47,352 nt of DNA from Phycisphaerales bacterium. GTDB lineage: Bacteria; Planctomycetota; Phycisphaerae; UBA1845; PWPN01. Under the pieces are notes generated by a model. It was not told where the DNA came from, searched no databases, and worked only from the letters and a program-made list of their open reading frames with translations. The stretch spans positions 1 through 47,352 of the forward strand of contig JAAYCU010000129.1 in the NCBI GenBank assembly GCA_012729595.1, written 5' to 3'. The translations under genes and the position numbers were made by a program. Below are positions 9,853 through 18,900 of this stretch, piece by piece (position 1 is the first letter of the stretch; each line of letters opens with the position of its first letter).

Positions 9853-11283
9853 ATGAAAGCTAGCGAACTGTTAAGATTGGGTTTCCCGGACGGCCCGGTG
9901 ATCGCGATGGCCCGGGCGGCGGCCGGTACCGCGCGGATGGCGGGCAAGAGCCGGCACGAGGTCAAAAGCCTGCTCGGCTCGATCCTGGCCGACCCGCAAG
10001 CGTTCGTGAACGATCCGTTATTCGGTAAAGTAGCCACCTCCCTCGCCCAATCGGGCGCGGCCCGGCCGGCAAAGAGAAAGCACCGGGAATACGAGCTGGG
10101 CACGCTGGATTACGGGCGAGCCGAACCGCTGGACTACGCCGTCTGGGGCGAGGACATCGACCCGCAGGCCCATCAGCAGATGCGTAACGCCTGTGCTTTG
10201 CCGATCTCGGTGAAGGGGGCGTTGATGCCGGACGCGCACGTAGGCTACGGCCTGCCGATCGGCGGCGTACTGGCCACGAACAACGCGGTAATCCCCTACG
10301 CGGTCGGGGTGGACATCGCCTGCCGGATGATGATGACCGTGTTCGATCTGCCGCCGGAGCGGCTGAACGAGCAGTCCGACCGGTTCCGCAGGATACTGGA
10401 GGAGCAGACGCGGTTCGGCGTCGGCTCGGAGTGGAAGCCGCGCCGCCAGCATCCGGTGATGGACGAGGACTGGCGGATCACGCCGGTGACCGCCAGGCTC
10501 AAGGATCTGGCCTGGAGCCAGTTGGGTACCAGCGGGTCGGGCAACCATTTCGCCGAGTTCGGCGAATTCATGCTCGATAAGCCGCTGGGCCATCTGCCGC
10601 CGGGGCGCTACCTGGCCCTGCTCTCGCACAGTGGCAGCCGGGGCACGGGCAACAAAATCGCCACCCATTACAGCAAGTGGGCGATGAGCAAGCATCGCAA
10701 GATGCCGAGTTCACTGCGGCACCTGGCCTGGTTGGACCTGGACGAGGACGGGCGGGAGTACTGGGCGGCGATGGAGTTGATGGGCCGCTACGCGTCGGCC
10801 AACCATCATATCATTCATCGGCAGGTGGTGGCCGCCGTGGGAGAGCCGCCCGCGTTGCAGGTGGAGAACCATCACAATTTCGCCTGGAAAGAGCAGCACG
10901 ACGGGCGGGAAGTGATCGTACATCGCAAGGGGGCGACCCCGGCCGCCAGAGGCGTGCTGGGGATCATACCGGGTTCGATGGCCACCCCGGCTTTTCTGGT
11001 CGAGGGGCTGGGCGATCCGCGTTCGCTTTCGTCGGCCTCGCACGGCGCGGGCCGGCGTATGTCCCGCGGCGAGGCCTCGCGCACGTTCCGCTGGCCGCAG
11101 GTCAAGGCCTTTCTGGCCGAACGCGGTGTGCGCCTGCTGTCCGCCGGCCTCGACGAAGCCCCCTGGGCCTACAAGGACATCGAGGCCGTCATGGCCGCCC
11201 AGCACGACCTCGTTCACCCGCTGGCCCAATTCATGCCCCGTCTCGTCCGCATGTCCCGCTCCGGCGAACCGCCGGAGGATTGA
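9853..11283 (+). CDS. rtcB: RtcB-family RNA-splicing ligase
   Basis: MPDAHVGYGLPIGGVLATNNAVIPYAVGVDIACRM, ENHHNFAWKE, HRKGATPA and GSMATPAFLVEGLG motifs. Confidence 0.93.
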   Translation: MKASELLRLGFPDGPVIAMARAAAGTARMAGKSRHEVKSLLGSILADPQAFVNDPLFGKVATSLAQSGAARPAKRKHREYELGTLDYGRAEPLDYAVWGEDIDPQAHQQMRNACALPISVKGALMPDAHVGYGLPIGGVLATNNAVIPYAVGVDIACRMMMTVFDLPPERLNEQSDRFRRILEEQTRFGVGSEWKPRRQHPVMDEDWRITPVTARLKDLAWSQLGTSGSGNHFAEFGEFMLDKPLGHLPPGRYLALLSHSGSRGTGNKIATHYSKWAMSKHRKMPSSLRHLAWLDLDEDGREYWAAMELMGRYASANHHIIHRQVVAAVGEPPALQVENHHNFAWKEQHDGREVIVHRKGATPAARGVLGIIPGSMATPAFLVEGLGDPRSLSSASHGAGRRMSRGEASRTFRWPQVKAFLAERGVRLLSAGLDEAPWAYKDIEAVMAAQHDLVHPLAQFMPRLVRMSRSGEPPED

Positions 11284-11352
11284 GCTTACGATTGGCTATC
11301 GAAACCCGTTGCGTGAGTCATCCTCGCCCCGGTCTAACCCGGATAGGGGAAC

Positions 11353-11384
11353 TGACAGAGTGACAGAGCGATAGCGTGACAGAG
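11353..11384 (+). repeat. Octamer tandem repeat TGACAGAG (3 of 4 in-register units)
   Basis: tgacagag|tgacagag|cgatagcg|tgacagag read directly. Confidence 0.7.
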
Positions 11385-11517
11385 AGACGATCGCGATGCT
11401 CCTCTGCCCATTCCGCTGCATTGGGCAACGGGCGTTTCGCGTGGTATGCTTGATTAGCGGCGATGCGGGTCGAGGACCGCGTTTTCAGGAGGCCGTGCAA
11501 GAACAGGCGGGTCAATC

Positions 11518-12339
11518 ATGAGCGGGCACCTACTCATTTCCACTTCCTGCGGGTTAGGGTTCACTATCGCCGCCGTCGGGGCCTGGCTGCGACTGGGACG
11601 ACCGTCGCGCCGGCCGGTGGTGCCGGTCAATTTTCTCGCCATCCTGGTCACGCTGCTGACCGTCGCCTACCTGCTGAATTCATCGCTGCGCAACGGGCTG
11701 TTCGAAACATTTCAGAACGAGCACGGCTCGGCCCTGGTGTTGGCCTTGTTGCTCGCCCTGGTGGGCATCGGCACCCATCGCTCGGCTTCCCTGCGCGGGC
11801 TCGACGTTTTTTTGTTCGGCTTGGCCGCGATTGTCGGTTGGGTCTCGCTCGGGTTGCGTCCGCAAACGGCCGGCGGGGTCATGCAACATAGCTGGTTCGT
11901 AAGCCATGTACTGGCCTTGGCCATCTCCCTGGCCTGCTTCGCGATCAGTGCCTCGGCCGGGGCGGCTTATCTGTTGATTCACCGTCTCCTGCGGCATAAA
12001 CAGCCTTCGGTGTTGCTCGGCCGGATGGCCTCGCTGGAAGCCCTCGAACGGTTCGGCCGCTGGTCGCTGCTGATCGGGTTTCCGATGTTTACCTACGGCC
12101 TGCTCACCGGTATATGCGGTTTGGCCCACCGCGTCGCCCCCGGCGAAACGCTATCGGTGACCGATCCCATGGTCGCGTATTCGCTGGCGGCCTTCGTCCT
12201 TTACGCGGCGATGGTTGGTTGCGTTTGGTTCGTCCCGCGGATTCGCGGTCGGCTGGCCGCCGCTTTGGCCATCGTCGGCGTTGCCGCGATTCTGGCGGGT
12301 TTTGTCCTGGTCGAATTAGTGGCGTCCGTGCATCGATGA
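11518..12339 (+). CDS. Cytochrome c assembly/CcsA (HemX-like) membrane protein
   Basis: Multi-TM with HSWFVSHVLALAISLACFAISASAGAAYL and GFPMFTYGLLTGICGLAH; stop overlaps the hemA start (ATGA). Confidence 0.8.
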   Translation: MSGHLLISTSCGLGFTIAAVGAWLRLGRPSRRPVVPVNFLAILVTLLTVAYLLNSSLRNGLFETFQNEHGSALVLALLLALVGIGTHRSASLRGLDVFLFGLAAIVGWVSLGLRPQTAGGVMQHSWFVSHVLALAISLACFAISASAGAAYLLIHRLLRHKQPSVLLGRMASLEALERFGRWSLLIGFPMFTYGLLTGICGLAHRVAPGETLSVTDPMVAYSLAAFVLYAAMVGCVWFVPRIRGRLAAALAIVGVAAILAGFVLVELVASVHR

Positions 12340-13631
12340 GAACGCTGGTTATAGGTTGTAATCACCGCACCGCTCCCGTCGAGCTGCGCGAGAAGATCGC
12401 CTTCGACGATGGGGCCGGCGTCCGGGCCTTGGCCCGCTTTCGCGAGCGGTTCGGCTCGGCCGAGGCCGTCCTGCTTTCCACCTGCAACCGCGTCGAGTTG
12501 TACATCGCCCGACCCGTGGGCGACTCGCCGAGTATCGCCGAGGCCATCGCGTTCCTGGCCGATTGTCACGCCCTCGCCCCGGCGCGGATCAGCGCCAATC
12601 TCTACAGCTACGAAGATGTCGAGGCCGTCCGGCATTTGTTTCGGGTGGCCGGCTCGCTCGATTCGATGGTCCTGGGCGAGTCCCAGATTCTGGCCCAGAC
12701 CCGCGCGGCCTTTGATCTGGCCCGCGCCGCCGGAACGGTCGGCCCGCGCCTCGAAGGGTTGTTTCAGCAGGCGTTGGCGGTCGCCAAGGAGCTGCACTCC
12801 CGCACCGAGCTGGCCGTCGGTCGGCTCAGCGTGGGCAGCACGGCCGTCGATCTCGCCCGCCAGGTGTTTTCCCGCTTCGACGACAAGTGCGTGCTGATGA
12901 TCGGAGCGGGCATGATCGGCAAGCTCACTCTCCATCATCTGCTGGACATGCACCCCGGGCGTCTGCTGCTGGTCAATAGGACCGAGTCCCGTTCGGCCGA
13001 ACTGGCCCAAAGGCTGCGTTTGCGGCATGTTGGGCTGATCGAGGTCGTACCCTTTGATGCCCTGATCGATGCGGTGGTCGAGGCGGACATCGTCATAAGT
13101 TGCACCGGGGCGAGCGCGCCGATTCTGACGGCCGATAATTTCGCCGGTATCCCCGCCCGGCGGAGGTATCGTTCGCTCCTGCTGATCGACATCGCCGTTC
13201 CCCGGGACATCGAGCCTTCCGTCGGCGAACAGGACAGCGTTTTTCTTTACAACATCGACGACTTGCAGGCCGTGACCGAATCCAACCTCGCCCGCCGGCG
13301 GCAGGCGGTCGAGCAGTGCCACGCCATCATCGAAAGCCACGTGATCGAATTTGTCGAGCGGCGTGGCCGGGCGGACATTGGACCCCTGGCGGCCGCCCTC
13401 CACGAGCATTTCCGCCGCGTCGGCCGCGACGAATGGGAGCGCATTTTGCCCAAGCTCGAATCCGCCTCTCCCCACGATCGCGAATTGATCGAGCAGATGC
13501 TCCACCGCATCGTCCAGAAACTCCTCCACGACCCGCTCGACCGCCTCCACGACCGCGCCGATCAGGGCGCCGCCTTCACCCAGGCCGAAACCCTCCGGGC
13601 CCTGTTCAACCTCAACGACCGCGACGAGTAA
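12336..13631 (+). CDS. hemA: Glutamyl-tRNA reductase
   Basis: GCNHRTAPVELREKIAF, LSTCNRVELYIA, GSLDSMVLGESQILAQ and LLIDIAVPRDIEP motifs. Confidence 0.96.
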   Translation: MRTLVIGCNHRTAPVELREKIAFDDGAGVRALARFRERFGSAEAVLLSTCNRVELYIARPVGDSPSIAEAIAFLADCHALAPARISANLYSYEDVEAVRHLFRVAGSLDSMVLGESQILAQTRAAFDLARAAGTVGPRLEGLFQQALAVAKELHSRTELAVGRLSVGSTAVDLARQVFSRFDDKCVLMIGAGMIGKLTLHHLLDMHPGRLLLVNRTESRSAELAQRLRLRHVGLIEVVPFDALIDAVVEADIVISCTGASAPILTADNFAGIPARRRYRSLLLIDIAVPRDIEPSVGEQDSVFLYNIDDLQAVTESNLARRRQAVEQCHAIIESHVIEFVERRGRADIGPLAAALHEHFRRVGRDEWERILPKLESASPHDRELIEQMLHRIVQKLLHDPLDRLHDRADQGAAFTQAETLRALFNLNDRDE

Positions 13632-13981
13632 CACGAAGCCACCAGCCCGAAGCAGTTTACCCGATGTGGCGGGCAAGCGAGGGGTTTACTTGCCAGCCCG
13701 CAGCGTTTACCTCGCTCGCCACGGTATTTCAACCCTGAGGCTCTCGACGGGCGGGCCTCGGCGGGCCGTGTCGGGCCCGCGAGAGTTCTTCTCTCTTCAC
13801 CAGCGCGGACGACGGAGGGGCAAACAGACGGAGCGACGGCGGGATAGAGGTAACGAGCTACCGAGCGATAGAGCGCACCGCCTGGCATCCGCGTGCCCCA
13901 CCTCGTTCCGACGTGGGGGAAGCGATGATCGGCTGGCCGTGCGAATCAGGGGCGGATTGAGCGAAACTATCGCGGACAAGT

Positions 13982-13999
13982 AACCTCCTTAAGGAGGTT
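13982..13999. repeat. Perfect 18-bp palindrome AACCTCCTTAAGGAGGTT
   Basis: Read directly: left half is the reverse complement of the right half. Confidence 0.9.
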
Positions 14000-14060
14000 T
14001 CCCCGCCACGGGCTGATAGGCCGGCCGTTAGTACGTGTTTCGCGACCATGCAAACCCTGC

Positions 14061-14227
14061 TGGCATGTCCCATCAGAACCCCAAGCGCAAGCGCGGGGCC
14101 GAAGGAGGGAGGTTTTCGGCGTTCGTTGAGACACACGTTACCGGCCCACTCGCTCCCGCTCGGGGTTCAGATGGGGCACGCCCTCGGGCGTGTGTGTCGC
14201 TGAACACATACGGCCGTTCTACGGCCG
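14061..14227 (+). repeat. Dispersed 'NPKRKRG' repeat, copy 1
   Basis: GGCATGTCCCATCAGAACCCCAAGCGCAAGCGCGGGGCCGAAGGAG ... CGCTGAACACATACG; shares both blocks with copy 2 near 37.84-37.97 kb. Confidence 0.75.
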
Positions 14228-14280
14228 GTCGGCCTCGGCGCCCATGAATCCCCCTCTCGCCGTCATCCCCGCCAGTTTTC

Positions 14281-14323
14281 AACGGGCTTCTCCCCCGGTC
14301 GATAAGCCCGTTGGAAACGGGCT
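14281..14323. repeat. Three-arm inverted repeat (AACGGGCTT / AAGCCCGTT / AACGGGCT) with two mutually exclusive stems
   Basis: Arms at 14281-14289, 14304-14312 and 14316-14323; the middle arm is complementary to both outer arms. Confidence 0.75.
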
Positions 14324-14351
14324 CAACAACATTCGCATACGCCCAACCGAA

Positions 14352-14430
14352 CCAGTCGTACAACGACTGGCCTATCAGCCCTTCGGAAATGACCGCTGAA
14401 GCGGCCTTGCAGTTTTGCCCCGCTGCCAAC
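14352..14430 (-). repeat. Structured dispersed repeat, copy A (two hairpins)
   Basis: CCAGTCGT-ACA-ACGACTGG hairpin followed by CCGCT-GA-AGCGG hairpin; aligns to copy B with about 9 differences in 57 columns. Confidence 0.8.
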
Positions 14431-14569
14431 CGAAACAAAACGGCGCAAGTGGTGCCACCTTGAGAACCATGACCCCATATCCGGTTTCCGGCATCCACCA
14501 ACTTTTGAAATCCGACCACATTACCGTTATCCTGCCGACGTTTGCATTATCGGTAAAAGGGGCGAATGA

Positions 14570-17500
14570 ATGGCGAGACGGAATACAACGGGTCCGGCGG
14601 CCGCGGAAACAACGAGCGCGGCTTTCGCGCGGTCTGTTACCGAAGCCTATCTGTCGGAATTGCACAACATACGGTCAACGGGTGCCGGAGTGCCGGAAAT
14701 CCCGTATTACCCCGCCCTGGCGAATCTGTTCAACGCCGTGGGCAAGACGCTGAAACCGAAGGTCCGCTGCATCATCAGTATCCAGAACCAAGGGGCGGGT
14801 ATACCGGATGGTGGCCTGTTTACGGCCGACCAGTTTCAGAAACAGGCCGATTCAACTCCCGCGAGAGGCCAGCTTCCCTCACGAGGGGCGATGGAAGTCA
14901 AAGGCACCCGTGAGGACGTTGCCCGAATCGCTCAAACCGAGCAAGTCAAAAAGTACCTCGAACGATACGGCATCGTCATCGTGACCAATCTGCGGGATTT
15001 CCTGATTGTCGAGCGTGGCCCCGCGCAACAGCCCGTGGTGGCGAGGGAATTGTTTTCCCTGGCCGACGACGAGGAGGATTTCTGGCGAAACAAGGCCGCC
15101 CACCCCCGAGCCACCGCCCAACAATGCGGCGAGCGGTTCATCGAGTTCATCAAGCGGGCCTGCCTGCATAATGCGCCATTAACGAACCCGAAAGACGTTG
15201 CCTGGTTTCTGGCCTCGTATGCCCGCGACGCCCTGGCCCGGGTCGAGGGCCATAGGCAGCTTCCCGCCCTGCAAGGGGTCCGCACGGCCCTGGAACAGGC
15301 GTTGGGTATGAGATTCACCGAGGAGAAGGGGGAGCACTTTTTCCGGTCCAGTCTCGTGCAGACGATTTTCTATGGGGTCTTTTCCGCCTGGGTGCTCTGG
15401 CATCGGGAGAACCCCGGCCCGCGTGCGCGCTTCGATTGGCGAAACGCGGCCTGGACGTTGCACGTCCCCTTCATTCGCACGATATACGAGGAACTCGCCA
15501 AACCAAGCCGGCTCGGCCCTCTGAATCTGGTGGAGGTCTTGGAATGGGTGGCCGGCGTCTTGAATCGCGTGGACCGGGCGGAGTTTTTCGGAAGGTTTCA
15601 GGAGGAGCACGCCGTCCAGTATTTCTATGAACCGTTCCTGGAGGCCTACGACCCGGATTTGCGCAAGGAAATGGGGGTCTGGTTCACCCCGCCGGAAATC
15701 GTGAAATATCAGGTGGCCCGCGTCGATACCGTGTTGCGCGAGGAATTGGAACTGCCCGACGGCCTGGCGGATCCGAACGTCATCATACTGGATCTGTGTT
15801 GCGGGACTGGGGCGTATCTGGTCGAGGTCATCCATCGTATCGCCGAGACGCTCCGCGACAAAGGGGGCGACGCCCTGCTGGCCTCGGACCTGAAGAAAGC
15901 CGCGATGGAGCGGGTATTCGGTTTCGAGATTCTGCCCGCGCCCTTCGTGGTGTCGCACCTCCAACTCGGCCTGATGCTTCAGACGCAGGGGACTCCGCTG
16001 TCGCATCAGGAAGGCGAGCGGGTCGGAGTCTATCTGACCAATGCCCTGACCGGCTGGGAACCGCCGAGAGGGGTGAAAGCCACCCTGCCTCTGTATCCCG
16101 AATTACAGGAGGAGCGGGACGCGGCCGAGGAAGTGAAACGCAAGAAAAAGATACTGGTTATTCTGGGCAACCCGCCATACAACGCCTTTGCCGGAGTCAG
16201 CCCGGAGGAGGAGCAGGGACTTGTAGAACTCTACAAGAAGGACTTGAACACGCCCGTACAGGCCGGCGGCTGGGGCATCAGGAAATTCAACCTGGATGAC
16301 CTGTATATCCGTTTCTTCCGCCTGGCCGAACGCCGTATCGCCGAGATGACCGGCAAGGGGGTGGTGTCGTTTATCTCCAACTTCTCCTATCTGGGAGACC
16401 CGTCATTCGTCGTGATGCGCCAGCGTTTTCTGGGCGAGTTCGATAAGCTCTGGTTGGACTGCATGAACGGTGACAGCCGCGAAACCGGCAAGCTCACCCC
16501 GGAAGGCCGTCCGGACCCGTCGGTATTCTCCACCGAATACAACCGAGAGGGCATCCGCGTAGGTACAGCCGTCTGTGTCATTGTCCGCAAAACAAAGCGG
16601 GAGAAGGCCCCGACTGTCCGGTTCCGTCATTTCTGGGGAGTGTCGAAAAGGGCCGACCTGCTTACGAGTCTGGACGCCAGGAATTTCGACAAGGCATACA
16701 CCCGGGCCACGCCCAGCCGTCAGAATCGCTATTCCTTTCGGCCGGAGGAGGTCGCGAAGCAATACCAGTTATGGCCTCTTGTTCCAGAACTTGGAATCGC
16801 ACACTTCAACGGTCCTGTTGAACGGCGTGCTGGTGCATTGATTTCCATAGATCCTCAACCACTTCTGGAGCGATTGCGTGCATACTTCAACAAGGAGGTT
16901 TCCAATTCGGAAGTGGCAGCCCATTATGCTTCACTCATGATGACGGGCAATCGTATTGTTGGCCCCGAGGCAAGAAAAAAGCTATTACGTGAGCATATTT
17001 TTGATTCATCATTTATCGTGCGGTATCCATTCAAGGTCTTCGATATACGATGGGCGTACTTGGCGAATATACGCCCGCTTTTCAGTGAGCCAAGCCCAGA
17101 CCTGCTGAAGCACGCAATGCTTGCTTCCAATCATTTTTTCATCACTCGCGATACCGCCGACAAGGCGAAAGAAGGACCACCATTTTACTTTGCTCCTATT
17201 GTTTGTGATTACGACTGCATATCCGGACATGCGCGTCATTTTCCGATTCTTTTAAAAGCGGATACGAACGGCGCGCCTGGCGAGAACGGTTTTTTCGACA
17301 ACGAGCAGCCTCACGTAAACTTATCCAAAGCTGCCCGCGCATATCTGGCCAAGCTCGGCATCAAGGATCCGGACAAGGATATGAAAACGGCGAGCCTGAT
17401 CTGGCTGCACGCGCTGGCGATCGGCTACAGCCCGGCGTATCTGACGGATAACACCGACGGCATCAGGCGGGACTGGCCGCGCATTCCGCTGCCCGATTCG

Positions 17501-18109
17501 CGCAAGGCCCTGGAAGCCTCGGCCGCCCTGGGCGAGAAGGTGGCGGCGCTGTTGGATACGGAAAAAGAGGTGCGGGGCGTTACCACGGGCCGAATCAGCC
17601 CGTTGTTCAGGACTATCGGGAATATCGCCAAGGTCGGGGGCGGGGCCATCAATCCCAGCAGCGATGATCTGGCGGTGACGGCCGGCTGGGGGTACGCGGG
17701 CAAGGAAGGCGTGACCATGCCGGGCAAGGGGCGGGGGGTAGTGCGGCCTTACGATGGTACCGAGAAGCGGGCCATCTCGGCAGCGGCGAAAGCGCGGAGG
17801 ATGCCCCTGCGTACAATCGTGGAGTTACTCAAGCCGGAAACGGCCGACGTGTATCTCAATGATGCCGTCTTCTGGCGGAACATTCCGGCCGAGGTTTGGA
17901 ACTTTCATATCGGCGGCTATCAGGTCATCAAGAAATGGCTGAGCTATCGCGAACGGAACCTGCTCGGCCGTAACCTGAAACCGGAGGAAGCCCGGGAAGT
18001 GACGGGTATAGCTCGCCGCATCGCGGCCCTTGTTCTCCTGCAACCGGATTTGGACGAGAATTACCGACGGGTCAAGGACTCGACTTATCCATGGACGGCC
18101 GTTAGCTGA
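14570..18109 (+). CDS. Type ISP/IIG-like restriction-modification protein (PD-ExK nuclease + N6-adenine DNA methyltransferase + target recognition region), no helicase seen
   Basis: GIPDGGLF...GAMEVKG (PD-ExK-like) near the N-terminus; DLCCGTGAYLVEV (SAM motif I); NPPYNAF (catalytic motif IV); long C-terminal region. Confidence 0.88.
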   Translation: MARRNTTGPAAAETTSAAFARSVTEAYLSELHNIRSTGAGVPEIPYYPALANLFNAVGKTLKPKVRCIISIQNQGAGIPDGGLFTADQFQKQADSTPARGQLPSRGAMEVKGTREDVARIAQTEQVKKYLERYGIVIVTNLRDFLIVERGPAQQPVVARELFSLADDEEDFWRNKAAHPRATAQQCGERFIEFIKRACLHNAPLTNPKDVAWFLASYARDALARVEGHRQLPALQGVRTALEQALGMRFTEEKGEHFFRSSLVQTIFYGVFSAWVLWHRENPGPRARFDWRNAAWTLHVPFIRTIYEELAKPSRLGPLNLVEVLEWVAGVLNRVDRAEFFGRFQEEHAVQYFYEPFLEAYDPDLRKEMGVWFTPPEIVKYQVARVDTVLREELELPDGLADPNVIILDLCCGTGAYLVEVIHRIAETLRDKGGDALLASDLKKAAMERVFGFEILPAPFVVSHLQLGLMLQTQGTPLSHQEGERVGVYLTNALTGWEPPRGVKATLPLYPELQEERDAAEEVKRKKKILVILGNPPYNAFAGVSPEEEQGLVELYKKDLNTPVQAGGWGIRKFNLDDLYIRFFRLAERRIAEMTGKGVVSFISNFSYLGDPSFVVMRQRFLGEFDKLWLDCMNGDSRETGKLTPEGRPDPSVFSTEYNREGIRVGTAVCVIVRKTKREKAPTVRFRHFWGVSKRADLLTSLDARNFDKAYTRATPSRQNRYSFRPEEVAKQYQLWPLVPELGIAHFNGPVERRAGALISIDPQPLLERLRAYFNKEVSNSEVAAHYASLMMTGNRIVGPEARKKLLREHIFDSSFIVRYPFKVFDIRWAYLANIRPLFSEPSPDLLKHAMLASNHFFITRDTADKAKEGPPFYFAPIVCDYDCISGHARHFPILLKADTNGAPGENGFFDNEQPHVNLSKAARAYLAKLGIKDPDKDMKTASLIWLHALAIGYSPAYLTDNTDGIRRDWPRIPLPDSRKALEASAALGEKVAALLDTEKEVRGVTTGRISPLFRTIGNIAKVGGGAINPSSDDLAVTAGWGYAGKEGVTMPGKGRGVVRPYDGTEKRAISAAAKARRMPLRTIVELLKPETADVYLNDAVFWRNIPAEVWNFHIGGYQVIKKWLSYRERNLLGRNLKPEEAREVTGIARRIAALVLLQPDLDENYRRVKDSTYPWTAVS

Positions 18110-18233
18110 GGGAATGACGGCGATGCGGGGTACGTTCCGCTCCTTACCATTGTGATTCGCCGAATATTCGCGAAAGGACAGGCCCTAAAACGGGCTCGAG
18201 GTTTGTCGAGGGAATGGGATACCTTGCCTTGGA

Positions 18234-18313
18234 CCAGCCGTAGAACGACTGGCCTATGAACCCTTCGGAGAAGACCGGTAAACCGGCCTTTGCGATTTGT
18301 GCCCACCGCCGAC
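18234..18313 (-). repeat. Structured dispersed repeat, copy B (two hairpins)
   Basis: CCAGCCGT-AGA-ACGACTGG and CCGGT-AA-ACCGG; same order and spacing as copy A. Confidence 0.8.
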
Positions 18314-18900
18314 CCTCCGTCACCTTGTCTCCCCCATACCCTCTCCCGTTCCGCCCACGCTTACGCACCCGGACCGCCCCAACGTGTTTTATAAATGACC
18401 ATTCGCCGGCACCCGTTCCGCGCGCTGGGGGAAACATGACGCCGCATGGAACCGAGTATTCGCTATGGCCCACGAAACGAGCCAACCACTCAATAAAATA
18501 TTCCCCCTTTCGAATCTCAAAAATCCCGCCGGGTCTCGACGCTGCTCCCGATCTCGCCTTCGGATCAGGATGGGAATATAAAAAAGCGCCAAACGAACCC
18601 AAATGGCTAATCGTGCATAACGCCATTTATATTAAGAAGATATGGGTGATGCAGTGGCTCCTGAACACCTCGGAAAGCCTGGCCGGGTCGGGTTTCCCCC
18701 TTCACTATCCACCCCTGAATCTCCCTCCCTCGGTTCGCCCGTCCATTCATTGCTGGTGGATTTGCCGTGTACGTGCCTTTTTGGTACATTACCAAGTCTG
18801 TAAATATGCTCCGGCCCGGATTCCACTGTTGAGGGGAATGAGTTACTCCTTGCGGCGGGGTCGCGGGTTGGTTGTTGTTCTTCTAAGGGAGCCATCTGAA

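Noticed and set aside
12201-13676. 491-aa minus-strand ORF opposite hemA
   Set aside because: Entirely antisense to the clear HemA coding sequence; composition is that of a shadow frame.
14281-14430. CRISPR array or tRNA-like structure
   Set aside because: Hairpins are not regularly spaced identical repeats with spacers, and no tRNA cloverleaf or T-loop signature was found.
16870-16905. AAGGAGGTTTCC inside the ISP gene resembling the 13982 palindrome
   Set aside because: Only half of the palindrome matches and it lies in coding sequence; likely chance.
18256-18900. N-terminal extension of rpsP in the ORF track
   Set aside because: S16 starts at 18901 with the canonical MAVRIRLKR; upstream frame is non-coding and crosses the structured repeat.
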